Part shown: in pieces, positions 1-8,800 of the stretch
Layout of the letters: each line of letters starts with the position of its first letter
Numbering within the stretch: the first letter of the stretch is position 1
Assembly (NCBI GenBank): GCA_963575745.1
Contig: CAUYUJ010011551.1
Location: forward strand, 1-22,362
Length of the DNA stretch: 22,362 nt
Source: Prorocentrum cordatum
Taxonomy: Eukaryota > Sar > Dinophyceae > Prorocentrales > Prorocentraceae
Direction: 5' to 3'
Notes under the pieces: generated by a model
What the model was told of the DNA's origin: nothing
The model's input: only the letters and a program-made list of their open reading frames with translations
The model's database searches: none
Position numbers and translations under genes: made by a program

Positions 1-15
1 TGATGATGATGATGA

Positions 16-171
16 GTATGTGAGTGACTAAGCATGTGAGAGAGCATCATCGATGATGCTGATGAGGTTGATGATGAGAGAGTGCGAGTGAGTGTGAGTG
101 GGTGTGTGTGTGTTCCTGTTCCTGCGCGGGGTGTCCAGAGAAAACAAGAACCCCACTTTGGATGTGGGGAA
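16..171. repeat. Direct repeat, left copy
   Basis: This segment recurs at 3865-4042 in the same orientation. The best-conserved part is a GT-rich run followed by TTCCTGTTCCTGCGCGGGG and a short hairpin (CCCCAC, loop TTTGGAT, GTGGGG). The two copies bracket a block of about 3.7 kb made almost wholly of tandem repeats. An LTR-like or duplicated-boundary origin is possible, but no retroelement protein lies between them. Confidence 0.85.
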
Positions 172-179
172 CAAATCAT

Positions 180-2225
180 GGCTACATCAACATCACCACC
201 ACCACCATCATCATCAGCATCATCCTCATCATCGCAACTAGCATCATCATCGTCATCAACATCATCGTCGTCGTAGTCGTCGCCGTCATCGTCGTCGTCA
301 TCATCATCACCATCATCACCATCATCATCGTCGTCATCGCCGTCGTCTTCGTTATCGTCATCAGCGTCGTCATATTCGTAGTCATCGCCATCGTCCTCAC
401 AGGGCATATCGGAGCCCAGAGTTGCGAGGGTATCTAAATGAAAGTGGCCTGAACATCTGAGCTCAAGGCATATCGCAACCCAGAGTTGCCAAGATGTCTC
501 GGGCGATAGCGCCCGGCCACCATGAGGCAGGGCACCGCCGAGATCCGAGGACGGAGGATGTCTCACGCGTAATTGACCTGAACACCTGAGCTCAGGGCAT
601 ATCTGAGATCGGAGCCTCTCGGATGTCACAGGCGGAAGCGGCCAGACCACTAAGGGGCAGGGCATATCCGAGTCAACGTGGCGAGGATGTCTCAGGCGCC
701 AGTGGCCTGAACACTTCACTTCAGGGGGTCTCGGAACCCAAAGTTGCGAGGATGTCTCAGGTGAAAGTGGCCGGGCCACCATGGGGCAGGGCACTTCCGA
801 GGTCAGAGTTGCGAGGATAGCTCACGCGAAAGCGGCCTGAACGCCTCACCCCAGGGCGTGTCGGTACCCAGATTTGCGAAGATGTCTGAAACGAAAGTGC
901 ATGGGTCACCGTGGGGCAAGGCACCTCCGAGTTCAGAGTTTCGAGGATGTCTCGGATCAGGTCAGGGCGTCTCGGAACCCAGAGTTGTGAGGACGTCATC
1001 GTCGTCATCGTTCGTCGCCGTCATCGTCGTCGTCATCATCATCACCATCATCACCATCATCATCGTCGTCATCGCCGTCGTCTTCGTTATCGTCATCAGC
1101 GTCGTCGTCATATTCGTAGTCATCGCCATCGTCCTCACAGTGCATATCGGAGCCCAGAGTTGCGAGGGTATCTAAATGAAAGTGGCCTGAACATCTGAGC
1201 TCAAGGCATATCGCAACCCAGAGTTGCCAAGATGTCTCGGGCGATAGCGCCCGGCCACCATGGGGCAGGGCACCGCCGAGATCCGAGGACGGAGGATGTC
1301 TCACGCGTAATTGACCAGAACACCTGAGCTCAGGGCATATCTGAGATCGGAGCCTCGAGGATGTCACAGGCGGAAGCGGCCAGACCACTAGGGGGCAGGG
1401 CATATCCGAGTCAACATGGCGAGGATGTCTCAGGCGCCAGTGGCCTGAACACTTCACTTCAGGGCGTCTCGGAACCCAAAGTTGCGAGGATGTCTCAAGT
1501 GAAAGTGGCCGGGCCACCATGGGGCAGGGCACTTCCGAGGTCAGAGTTGGGAGGATAGCTCACGCGAAAGCGGCCTGAACGCCTCACCCCAGGGCGTGTC
1601 GGTACCCAGATTTGCGAAGATGTCTGAAACGAAAGTGCATGGGTCACCGTGGGGCAGGGCACCTCCGAGTTCAGAGTTTCGAGGATGTCTCGGATCAGGT
1701 CAGGGCGTCTCGGAACCCAGAGTTGTGAGGACGTCATCGTCGTCATCGTTATCGTCATCAGCGTCGTCGTCGTCGTCGTCATGCTTGTAGTCATCGTCAT
1801 TGCTCTCACAGGGCATATCGGAACCCAGAGTTACGAGGATGTCTAAAGTGAAAGTGGCCTGAACACCTGAGCTCAAGGCATCTCGCAACCCAGAGTTGCC
1901 AAGATGTCTCAGGCGAAAGTGCCCGGACACCATGGGGTAGGGCACCTCCGAGGTCAGAGTTCGAAGATGCCTTAGGCGGAAGCGGCCAGACCACTAAGTG
2001 GCAGGGAATATCCGAGGTCAACGTTGCGAGGATGTTTCAGGCGGCAGTGGCTTGAACACTTCACTTCAGGGCATTTCGGAACTCAAAGTTGCGAGGATGT
2101 CTCAGGCGAAAGTGGCCGGGCCACCATGGGGCACGGCACTTCCGGGATCAGAGTTGCGAGGATATCACAAGCGAAAGCTGCCTGAACACCTCACCCCAGG
2201 GCGTGTCGGAACCCAGAGTCCGAAC
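180..2225. repeat. 738-bp higher-order tandem repeat, about 2.7 copies
   Basis: Each unit opens with a TCA/TCG microsatellite of 60-200 bases and continues with degenerate subunits of about 60 bp built on GTTGCGAGGATGTCTCAGG and a ...GGCCTGAACACCT... motif. Two landmarks give the same period: AG(G/T)GCATATC at 401 and 1139, and GGACGTCATC at 991 and 1729, both 738 apart. The third copy, from about 1740, is shortened internally and ends near 2225. Open frames across it (up to 175 codons) are Asp-rich or repeat translations with no recognisable domain, so I call it a satellite and not a gene. Confidence 0.9.
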
Positions 2226-2288
2226 ACGAAAATTGAAAAAAAGGGCATAGTTTCCTGCTTCAAAAGCACGAATGTAGATCGAACTGTG

Positions 2289-2997
2289 AAGCGTCCCAAT
2301 GGATACGTGCCGGAGCACGACCCAGAGGAAGCGCACGGGAGTGCGTCCCAGTGGATACGTGCCAGAGCACGACCCAGAGGACGCGCACGGGAGTGCGTCC
2401 CAGTGGATACGTGCCAAAACACGACCCAGAGGAAGCGCGCAGAGTGCGTCCCAGTGGATACGTGCCGGAACACGACCCAGAGGAAACGCACAGGAGTGCG
2501 TCCCAGTGGATACGTGCGTGCGGGGGCACGACCCAGAGGAAGCGCACAGGGGTGCGTCCCAGTGGATACGTGCCGAACACGACCCAGAGGAAACGCACAG
2601 GGTGCGTCCCAGTGGATACGTGCGGGGGCACGACCCAGAGGAAACGCACAGGGGTGCGTCCCAGTGGATACGTGCCGGGCCACGACCCAGAGGAAGCGCA
2701 CAAGAGTGCGTCCCAGTGGATACGTGCGGGGGCACGACCCAGAGGAAGCGCACGGGAGTGCGTCCCAGTGGATACGTGCCGGGGCACGACCCAGAGGAAG
2801 TGCACGGGAGTGCGTCCCAGTGGATACGTGCCGGAGCACGACCCAGAGGAAGCGCACAGGGGTGCGTCCCAGTGGATACGTGCCAGGGGCACGACCCAGA
2901 GGAAACGCACAAGGGTGCGTCCCAGTGGATACGTGCGGGGGCACGACCCAGAGGAAACGCACAGGGGTGCGTCCCAGTGGATGCGTGCCGGGAATAG
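2289..2997. repeat. 52-bp minisatellite, about 14 copies
   Basis: The landmark GTGCGTCCCAGTGGATACGTGC starts near 2341, 2393, 2444, 2496 and so on, with spacing 51-55 and mostly 52. Because 52 is not a multiple of 3, each translated frame cycles through three peptide phases (CVPVDTC, ASQWIRA, RPSGYV types). Several frames on both strands stay open for 200-400 codons. That follows from a unit with almost no stop triplets and is not evidence of a protein. Confidence 0.95.
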
Positions 2998-3059
2998 CGC
3001 TCTGGGAACACGACGAACACGAAGTGGCCTACAGTTGGCTCCTCGCAGTTCACTCAGAG

Positions 3060-3600
3060 ACGAAGCTCCCGCCTGAGACTTCCTCCAAATTCAGGCCTGA
3101 GGAGCCCAAAAACTTCCTTGTTGCGTCCAAAATGTGGCCTGGGAGCTGCGTTCTGGCAGCGCGAGAACCCAAAATTGACGACAGTTACAGGTTTTGGATG
3201 ACCTGCTCGGATTACCAACATGATCTGCGGGCCCCATAGGGAGGGGGCTCCCGCCTGAGACTTCCTCGCAGTTCACTCACAGACGAGGCTCCCGCCTGAA
3301 ACTTCCTCCATATTCAGGCCTGAGGAGCCCAAAAGTGACCGATGACCCGCTCGGATTACCAACATGATCTGCGGGCCCCATAGGGAGGGAGCTCCCGCCT
3401 GAGACTTCCTCCCAATTCACTCACAGACGAGGCTCCCGCCTGAGACTTCCTCCATTTTCAGGCTTGACGAGCTCTCCCAAAACGTCGACGACCAGACAGT
3501 TACAGGTTCCGATGGACCCGCTCGGATTACAAACAATGATTATGCGGGCCCCATAGGGAGGGGGCTACCGCATGAGACTTTCATTCACAAATTACTCACT
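3060..3600. repeat. Irregular tandem repeat with GCTCCCGCCTGAGACTTCCTC core
   Basis: The core GCTCCCGCCTGAGACTTCC appears near 3067, 3248, 3289, 3391 and 3428. The phrase TGCGGGCCCCATAGGGAGGG appears at 3225, 3369 and 3543, giving spacings of 144 and 174. The same core, as GCTCCCGCTCGAGACTTCC, is the heart of the 84-bp satellite at 16.2-17.6 kb, so the two arrays look like distant members of one family. Confidence 0.85.
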
Positions 3601-3864
3601 CAACGATGATTCACGGAGTGGACATGAGGCTGATGGCGGAGTCTGGTGGTGAAAGCCAATGAGTGGTTGAAAGGAGGATGATGATTGATTGTGAGTGGTG
3701 GTGGCGATGATTGATCGGCTTTGTCGGGGTTTGAATGAGGGGGCATGATGCACGATCTAGCTGATGATAGGATGAGATGATGATATTATGATGCGCGCCG
3801 GTCCCACGCCTTCGTGAGCGTGTGAGGTGGAGAGTTGATGGATGTAGATCGGGTGATGATCGAG
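3601..3864. other. Unassigned, TGATGA-rich
   Basis: This stretch holds scattered GATGAT and TGATTG runs and no frame with protein-like composition on either strand. It resembles a decayed extension of the GAT microsatellite that begins the window. Confidence 0.5.
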
Positions 3865-4042
3865 CTATGTGAGTGACTAAGAAATGTGCCAGGAGCATCA
3901 TCGATGAGCTGAAAGGTGGGACGTGGGGTCAATATGGTTGATGATGAGAGAGTGTGAGTGGGTGTGAGTGGGTGTGTGTGTGTGTTCCTGTTCCTGCGCG
4001 GGGTGTCCAGAGAAAACAAGAACCCCACTTTGGATGTGGGGA
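3865..4042. repeat. Direct repeat, right copy
   Basis: Second copy of the repeat at 16-171, sharing CTATGTGAGTGACTAAG at the start, the GT run, and the CCCCAC/GTGGGG hairpin at the end. It carries a small insertion in its middle relative to the left copy. Confidence 0.85.
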
Positions 4043-4219
4043 AGAATAGCCTCGGCACTATTTTTGGATTAGTTTGGGATGTTTCTGGCTATTTTTCACT
4101 TCTCTTCCAAAATCCGCCTGCAGGACGATATGCCCGACCTGACTGTAGGGACCTGTGAAGGGGCGGGGGCTTGGCAAGGGAGGGAGGGCGTGCCGCATCC
4201 TGGATTTGCCCTGGCCCCC

Positions 4220-4498
4220 CCTCCCTGCATCCTGAGTCCTCCTCCTCCTCTCCATCCTCGCCTCTTCCCACCTGGCCCTCCTCCTCTCAGCCTCCTCCTC
4301 GCTCCTCTCCTCCTCTCCTCCTCTCATTCCTCCCTCCCTCCTCAATTCCTCGGTCTCCCTCCATCGCCCTCCTCATCCTCCCTCCCTCCTTACTCCTACT
4401 CCTCCTCCTCCTCCCCCTCCTCCTCCTCGCTCCTCCCTCCTCCTCCTCCCCCTCCTCCTCCTCCTCCTCCTCCTCCTCCTCCTCCTCCTCCTCCTCCG
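4220..4498. repeat. Polypyrimidine (TCC)n tract
   Basis: About 280 bases are almost entirely C and T on this strand, ending in a pure CTC run of about 50 bases. Proline/serine open frames across it are simple-repeat translations. Tracts of this kind can form triplex DNA, but no function is shown here. Confidence 0.9.
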
Positions 4499-4990
4499 GC
4501 TTGCCCGCCGCCTCGCCCCGGCTCGGTTGGACTCGGGCTCCCCGGCACTCCGACGCTGCGGATCACATCTCAGCACCACGAAACATCACGACCGGAGCCC
4601 CGGACCCCATCTTCTCTGCGGCACTCTTCGAGCCGCATCGGGCAGGAGGGAGAACAAGACAAGGGACGAGGGACGAACGGCGAAGGACAGGGGCAAAGAA
4701 GGCAAGGCGCAAACCTGTTCCGCGCTTCGATGAAGGGGCCTCGAGGCGGAGCGGGCCACCCAGATCCCCACGGGCCAGCCTCTTGTCCCATGCATGGGGA
4801 AACTGGGAACGGCCAAAAACCTCAAAGGACCCCTCTCCCCGAGGCTTAAGTCGGGCATGTCTTTCTACAGGGGGAAGATCCAAGAATAGTCAAATCATAG
4901 TCTGGGGGCGACTTTTTGCATCTTTTTTTGTTTTGACTATTTGGGGCTATTGTGTGAGTATTTTAATTTTTTCGCCTGAGATCCGCCTGT
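4499..4990. other. Unassigned interval with a partial dispersed repeat
   Basis: Positions 4570-4640 resemble the dispersed repeat seen in introns 2-4 and 6 (AACATCACGACCGGAGCCC..., then a CTCGAGCC-like segment). The phrase ATCCGCCTGTAGGGGACATGCCCG at 4981-5004 echoes 4111-4138. I see no convincing exon; frames here are open only because stops are rare in GC-rich DNA. Confidence 0.5.
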
Positions 4991-5000
4991 AGGGGACATG

Positions 5001-5338
5001 CCCGGCCTAGCCCGAGACCCGGGGGGACACCGCCCCGTGCGAGAAACTTTGCAACGCCCGGAGCTCAGGGGCCCCCCCCTGTCGTCCGGCCCAATCCCTG
5101 GCCTGCCCCAGGGCTGCACCACGTACCAGGCCAGGGCCTCGGGAGGCCTCTGGACGCCCAAGAGAGCGAAACAGTTCAGGAAAGCTCTGGGCAACCTGGA
5201 CTCTTAATTCTCGATGCGCCTCCTCCTCCTCCGCCTCCTCCTTCTCTTCGCCCTCCACCTCCACCCCAGGTGTGCAAAACATTGCGTCCTCGCCGCGCCA
5301 CCAGGTCGGGGCCGAGCTCGACGTTGGCGGCACGCTCG
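5001..5338 (+). repeat. Duplicate of the intron 4 / exon 5 boundary block
   Basis: This block matches 10850-11147 closely over about 300 bases, and its last part also matches 11150-11358. It includes CTGCACCACGTACCAGGCC, the CTCCTCC run, CAAAACATTGCGTCCTCG and CGCCACCAGGTCGG. It also carries a copy of the first 12 codons of exon 5: VGAELDVGGTLE here against VGAEIDFGGTLE in the gene. Homology stops after CTCGAG. It lies upstream of the start codon and is probably a duplicated fragment, not a working exon. Confidence 0.8.
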
Positions 5339-5342
5339 AGCT

Positions 5343-5354
5343 GCCATTTTGGCT
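5343..5354 (+). other. Spliced-leader-like 12-mer
   Basis: GCCATTTTGGCT equals the core of the conserved dinoflagellate trans-spliced leader as I know it. The flanking bases on both sides differ from the leader, so this is at most a degraded relict. It sits right after the duplicated exon 5 fragment and about 390 bases before the first exon. Confidence 0.35.
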
Positions 5355-5746
5355 TCGGGCGCCGGCCCATCTCTCAGAACGACAATCATCCGGTTGGGAG
5401 GACGGGGCTGGGAGAAATGATCATCTCATCCGTATTCTCGCGTAGGTTGACGGGGCTTATCACACGGGCGTGCCCTGTATCTTCCCAGCCCCTTCCTCTC
5501 AACCTCAGACGTGTCGGTCGTTGGAAGTAGGTATTTCTGGATTCCCAGATCCCAATACACTTCGAGCGCCTTCCTGCTTCAAGAATCGGCCTTCTTTTGT
5601 TATGCTCTGCTCCTGTTTGGGCGGGCCCGAGCCCAGACTGCTTTCCCTTCCTCCCTGCTTCGTGTTTCGACCTGCCTCTTCCGACCGCCGGGCAATTGTC
5701 GTTCTCGGTCTCCCCCCCGCCCGAAGGGCCGCCGGCCTCGCGGCGC
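5355..5746 (+). other. Region upstream of the formyltransferase start
   Basis: No repeat or exon is recognised between the leader-like 12-mer and the ATG at 5747. It should contain the 5' untranslated region. I find no TATA-type or other promoter motif I could defend. Confidence 0.4.
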
Positions 5747-5851
5747 ATGCCGCCCGGGCGGGGCGGCGACGGCGCGGCGGCAGCGAGCCGCCGCGACGTG
5801 CGGGCCGTCGGCTTCCTCGGCGTGTCCGACTACGGGCTCGGGCAGCTGGAG
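5747..5851 (+). CDS. Formyltransferase exon 1 (residues 1-35)
   Basis: The ATG opens a short Gly/Ala/Arg-rich leader, then RDVRAVGFLGVSDYGLGQLE, which is a typical first strand and glycine turn of a formyltransferase Rossmann fold. The exon ends CTG GAG before GT (5852-5853), phase 0. An in-frame ATG just before a conserved first strand makes this start likely, though a longer N-terminus from an upstream exon cannot be excluded. I see no clear signal or transit peptide in the 20-residue leader. Confidence 0.7.
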
Positions 5852-8800
5852 GTCCGGGCCACGCGCAGGGAGGGGCTGGGTCAGAGGAGGACGAGGCACC
5901 CATGCCATGCCGCTTCACTCGCCTCGTGGTTCCCCTTCTTCGGCCTTCTGAGAGGCCCTCGTCGTCACCGCTGGATTCGCTTCGACATCCTGGTCGGAAC
6001 GCACCCTGGGAGAGGTCCGGGGAGTAGCGGCAGCAGTATAATTCTTTGGCTTTCCCCAGCGAGGGGGGAGGGGGGCAGGTGGGCTGGACCGAAGCGCCGC
6101 GTCTCTCTGGGCACACCTCGAGGCACAAGTGTTTTGGAGCTCCGCGTGGAGCTCTCAGCTCTGCGCTGGGCCTCCCCCCCCCCCGGCGGCGCCTCCGGCG
6201 ACGCCCCCGTCGCGCCTCACGCGCCAGGGAGGGGGCCCGGCGCCCACAGGGTGGAGGCGTGGCCCTCGTCCGAGAGCGAGGCGTCGGGCCGCGTCGGCCG
6301 TCCACAGACGTCAGGAGGGGACAAAAACAGACACACACACACAGACACGCACTTTTTGATCTGCGGGGCGAGAGCGAACCTCTTCCGCTAAAAGCTAGGC
6401 GGGCTACGCACAGCTTTAATTAGGGAGACAGGGCACAGGAAGGCGGGGCCTCAGGCGGCCGGAGTGGGCGGGGCCCAGGGGTGCAGGCGGTGCAGGACAC
6501 AGACACACACACACACAGAGTGAAAAATACACACACAGACACAACGAATCGTCGATTCCCCCGAAGACTTGGGGAACTATGGGAAGAGTGGGGGGGGGAC
6601 GATCACCCCGAAAATGTGGGAAAACATGTGGAATCCTGTCATCTGTGTCTATTGATTCGTGTGTCTCAGAGCCCCTTCAGAATGCTCTCCGAGGGCACGC
6701 CGAGGGGGAGCGTGGGGTGCCCGCGACAGGGGGCGCCCGAGAGGCCTTCCCCCCTGCCGCTGCCCCCGTGTGCGCGCCGCCAAGAGGTGCTCCTCGCTCG
6801 CTACAGGGTGGTCTGGTGGCCTCCGGCCCGACCCGCCACCAGGCCCTGGTCGTGCACATGGGCAGGGTCCACTTCGATCTGGCTGGTTTGCTTCGATGTC
6901 GACTCTGGCCGGCCTGATCCGATTGGATTCCGATGTTCCGACGCTCCTATGCGTCCCGATGCTTGCGTGGCGCTGTCGTGCGTCCTGGCGCAGCCGATTC
7001 GATTCGATCTCGACGCCGTGCCGATGCAGCCCGACTCGATGCACATTTTGGTCCGATCCGATTTGCCGATTCGATGCTGACTGATCCTGCAAGACCCTTG
7101 AGGTCCAGGCGGGCATCGCATTTTTTTCCACACCGGGCGCTTTCGCTCGGTTTCGAGCCCCAGGACCATCACAGATCGATCCAGCTCGAGAAATGCAGCA
7201 GAAACATGGGGTCTAGGTCTCCGGTCGTGATTTTCCGCGATGTCGCATTTTGCTGGCAGCGTCGGTTCTCAGAGGCTTCTCAGACGCCTCTTGCAGGGGC
7301 CGCTTGGGGGCCTCTTGCTCCTCTTTGGAGGCCTCTGGGCGAGTTTGACCAGCGCAGAGCTCTCCAGGGGGCCTCAGGACGCTCCTCTCGCTGCCTCACG
7401 GCACGGTGGCGGATATTTGCCACCGCGAAGCGCCACAGTGCCGCGCACGCGGCCGCATTGGAGGGGAGGCTGGAGGAGATCTGCGGGGCCCGCGGCGTGG
7501 AGTACCTCGGAAGCGTGGACGCCAACTCAGCAGAGGTCCGAAGAAGAAAGCACTGCGTAAAGATACATACTTTCGGGGCTCCGCGCGGATTTCTTCGATC
7601 GGCGCTGGGCCCCCTCCATGGCGAGCGGAGCGCGCCATGGGCGGCGCCGGAGGCGCCGACAGGGGACCCCAGCGCCGATCCAAGAAGAAATCCGCTCGGA
7701 GCCTCGAAAGTGCATGCTCATGCTGTTTTCTCCCGCCCGGGCAACGTCGTGAAAAATCGCGAGCAGAGCCCGAGACCCAGCTTCTTTGCTGCATTGTTCT
7801 GGCCGGATCGATCTGTGATGGTCCGTGGGCCCAAGGTCGGTAGGGAACACCCGGCGTGACACACATCTTATGCTTATGCATCATGTTCTTCCTTTCGAGG
7901 TGGTGGAGCGCGCCCGCAAAGTAGACCTCGTCGTCATCGGGGGCTACGACGGCATCCTGAAGGGGCCCGTCTTGGAGGCGCCCCTCCACGGCGTCATCAA
8001 CACGCACCTCGGCGTGCTGCCGCTCAACCGGGGGTGCTGCCCGACCATGTGGGCGCAGCTCCATCTCGGGGCGGACGACACGGGGGGCGATTCGAAGGGG
8101 GGGGACTGTGACGAAGGGGGGGGGGGTTGATTGTGACGGAGGGGTGATTGTGACGGAGGGGTGATTGTGACGAAGGGGCGAGGGTCATTGTGACTGAGGG
8201 GGGGGTCATTGTCGAAGGGGGGGGCCGGCCCCCACGGTCTGGTCGGGGGTTGCCAGAGGTGCCCCTGGCCCCCAAGGTGCCCCCAGCTCTTCGCCCCATT
8301 CTGGAGCCCCTGGGGTTTTCTGGGCCTCGCGAGGGATGCTCTGTGGAGGCCGTGGGGCCTCCCTGGAAACCCGGGGTGCACCTGGAGGAGGAGGAGGAGG
8401 GGGAGGAGGAGGAGGAGGAGGAGGAGGAGGAGGAGGAGGAGGAGGAGGAGGAGGATTTTTTTCATTGTGTGCGTCGCCAAGCTAAACTCTGCAAGCAGGT
8501 TAAAACTTGGTGGCATGAAAACTGAGGCTAGTTGCATACACTGCCTAGCTAGCGTGCGCCTGCAAGGCTGATACGACTGGCATGAGCCTTGTAGCCTCTG
8601 CCGGGACCAACCGAGACGCTGCACTCAAAACAGGTGCCATTAGCCATTGTTCTACCCGCAGCCTTTCAATTACCTCATCACCGTCGGAAAAGCAGCTGAG
8701 CAACTCGAGGTCAGAGACTGAGAGTGCCTTCGCACCCTCGTCAAGACTCGAGCCTGCGGGCGTCTTCGCGCCCGAAGGTAAAGGACCCGTCTGAAACTCG

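Larger units (their letters stand above)
7536..7899 (+). other. Intron 3, bounded by GAGGT direct repeats
   Basis: The 364-base intron is flanked by GAGGT at 7533-7537 and again at 7897-7901, in the same codon phase. It is almost filled by a fold-back (7562-7722) followed by a dispersed repeat R (7736-7858). Confidence 0.75.

Noticed and set aside
2289-2997. CRISPR-like array
   Set aside because: Units are contiguous with no unique spacers, and the context is eukaryotic.
1998-3239. 413-codon open frame on the plus strand
   Set aside because: It crosses three unrelated repeat families, including the 52-bp minisatellite whose frames are nearly all open; no domain is visible.
4079-4992. Ser/Pro-rich frames of 256-273 codons
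   Set aside because: They cover the TCC tract and flanking GC-rich DNA; composition follows the simple repeat and no conserved segment is present.
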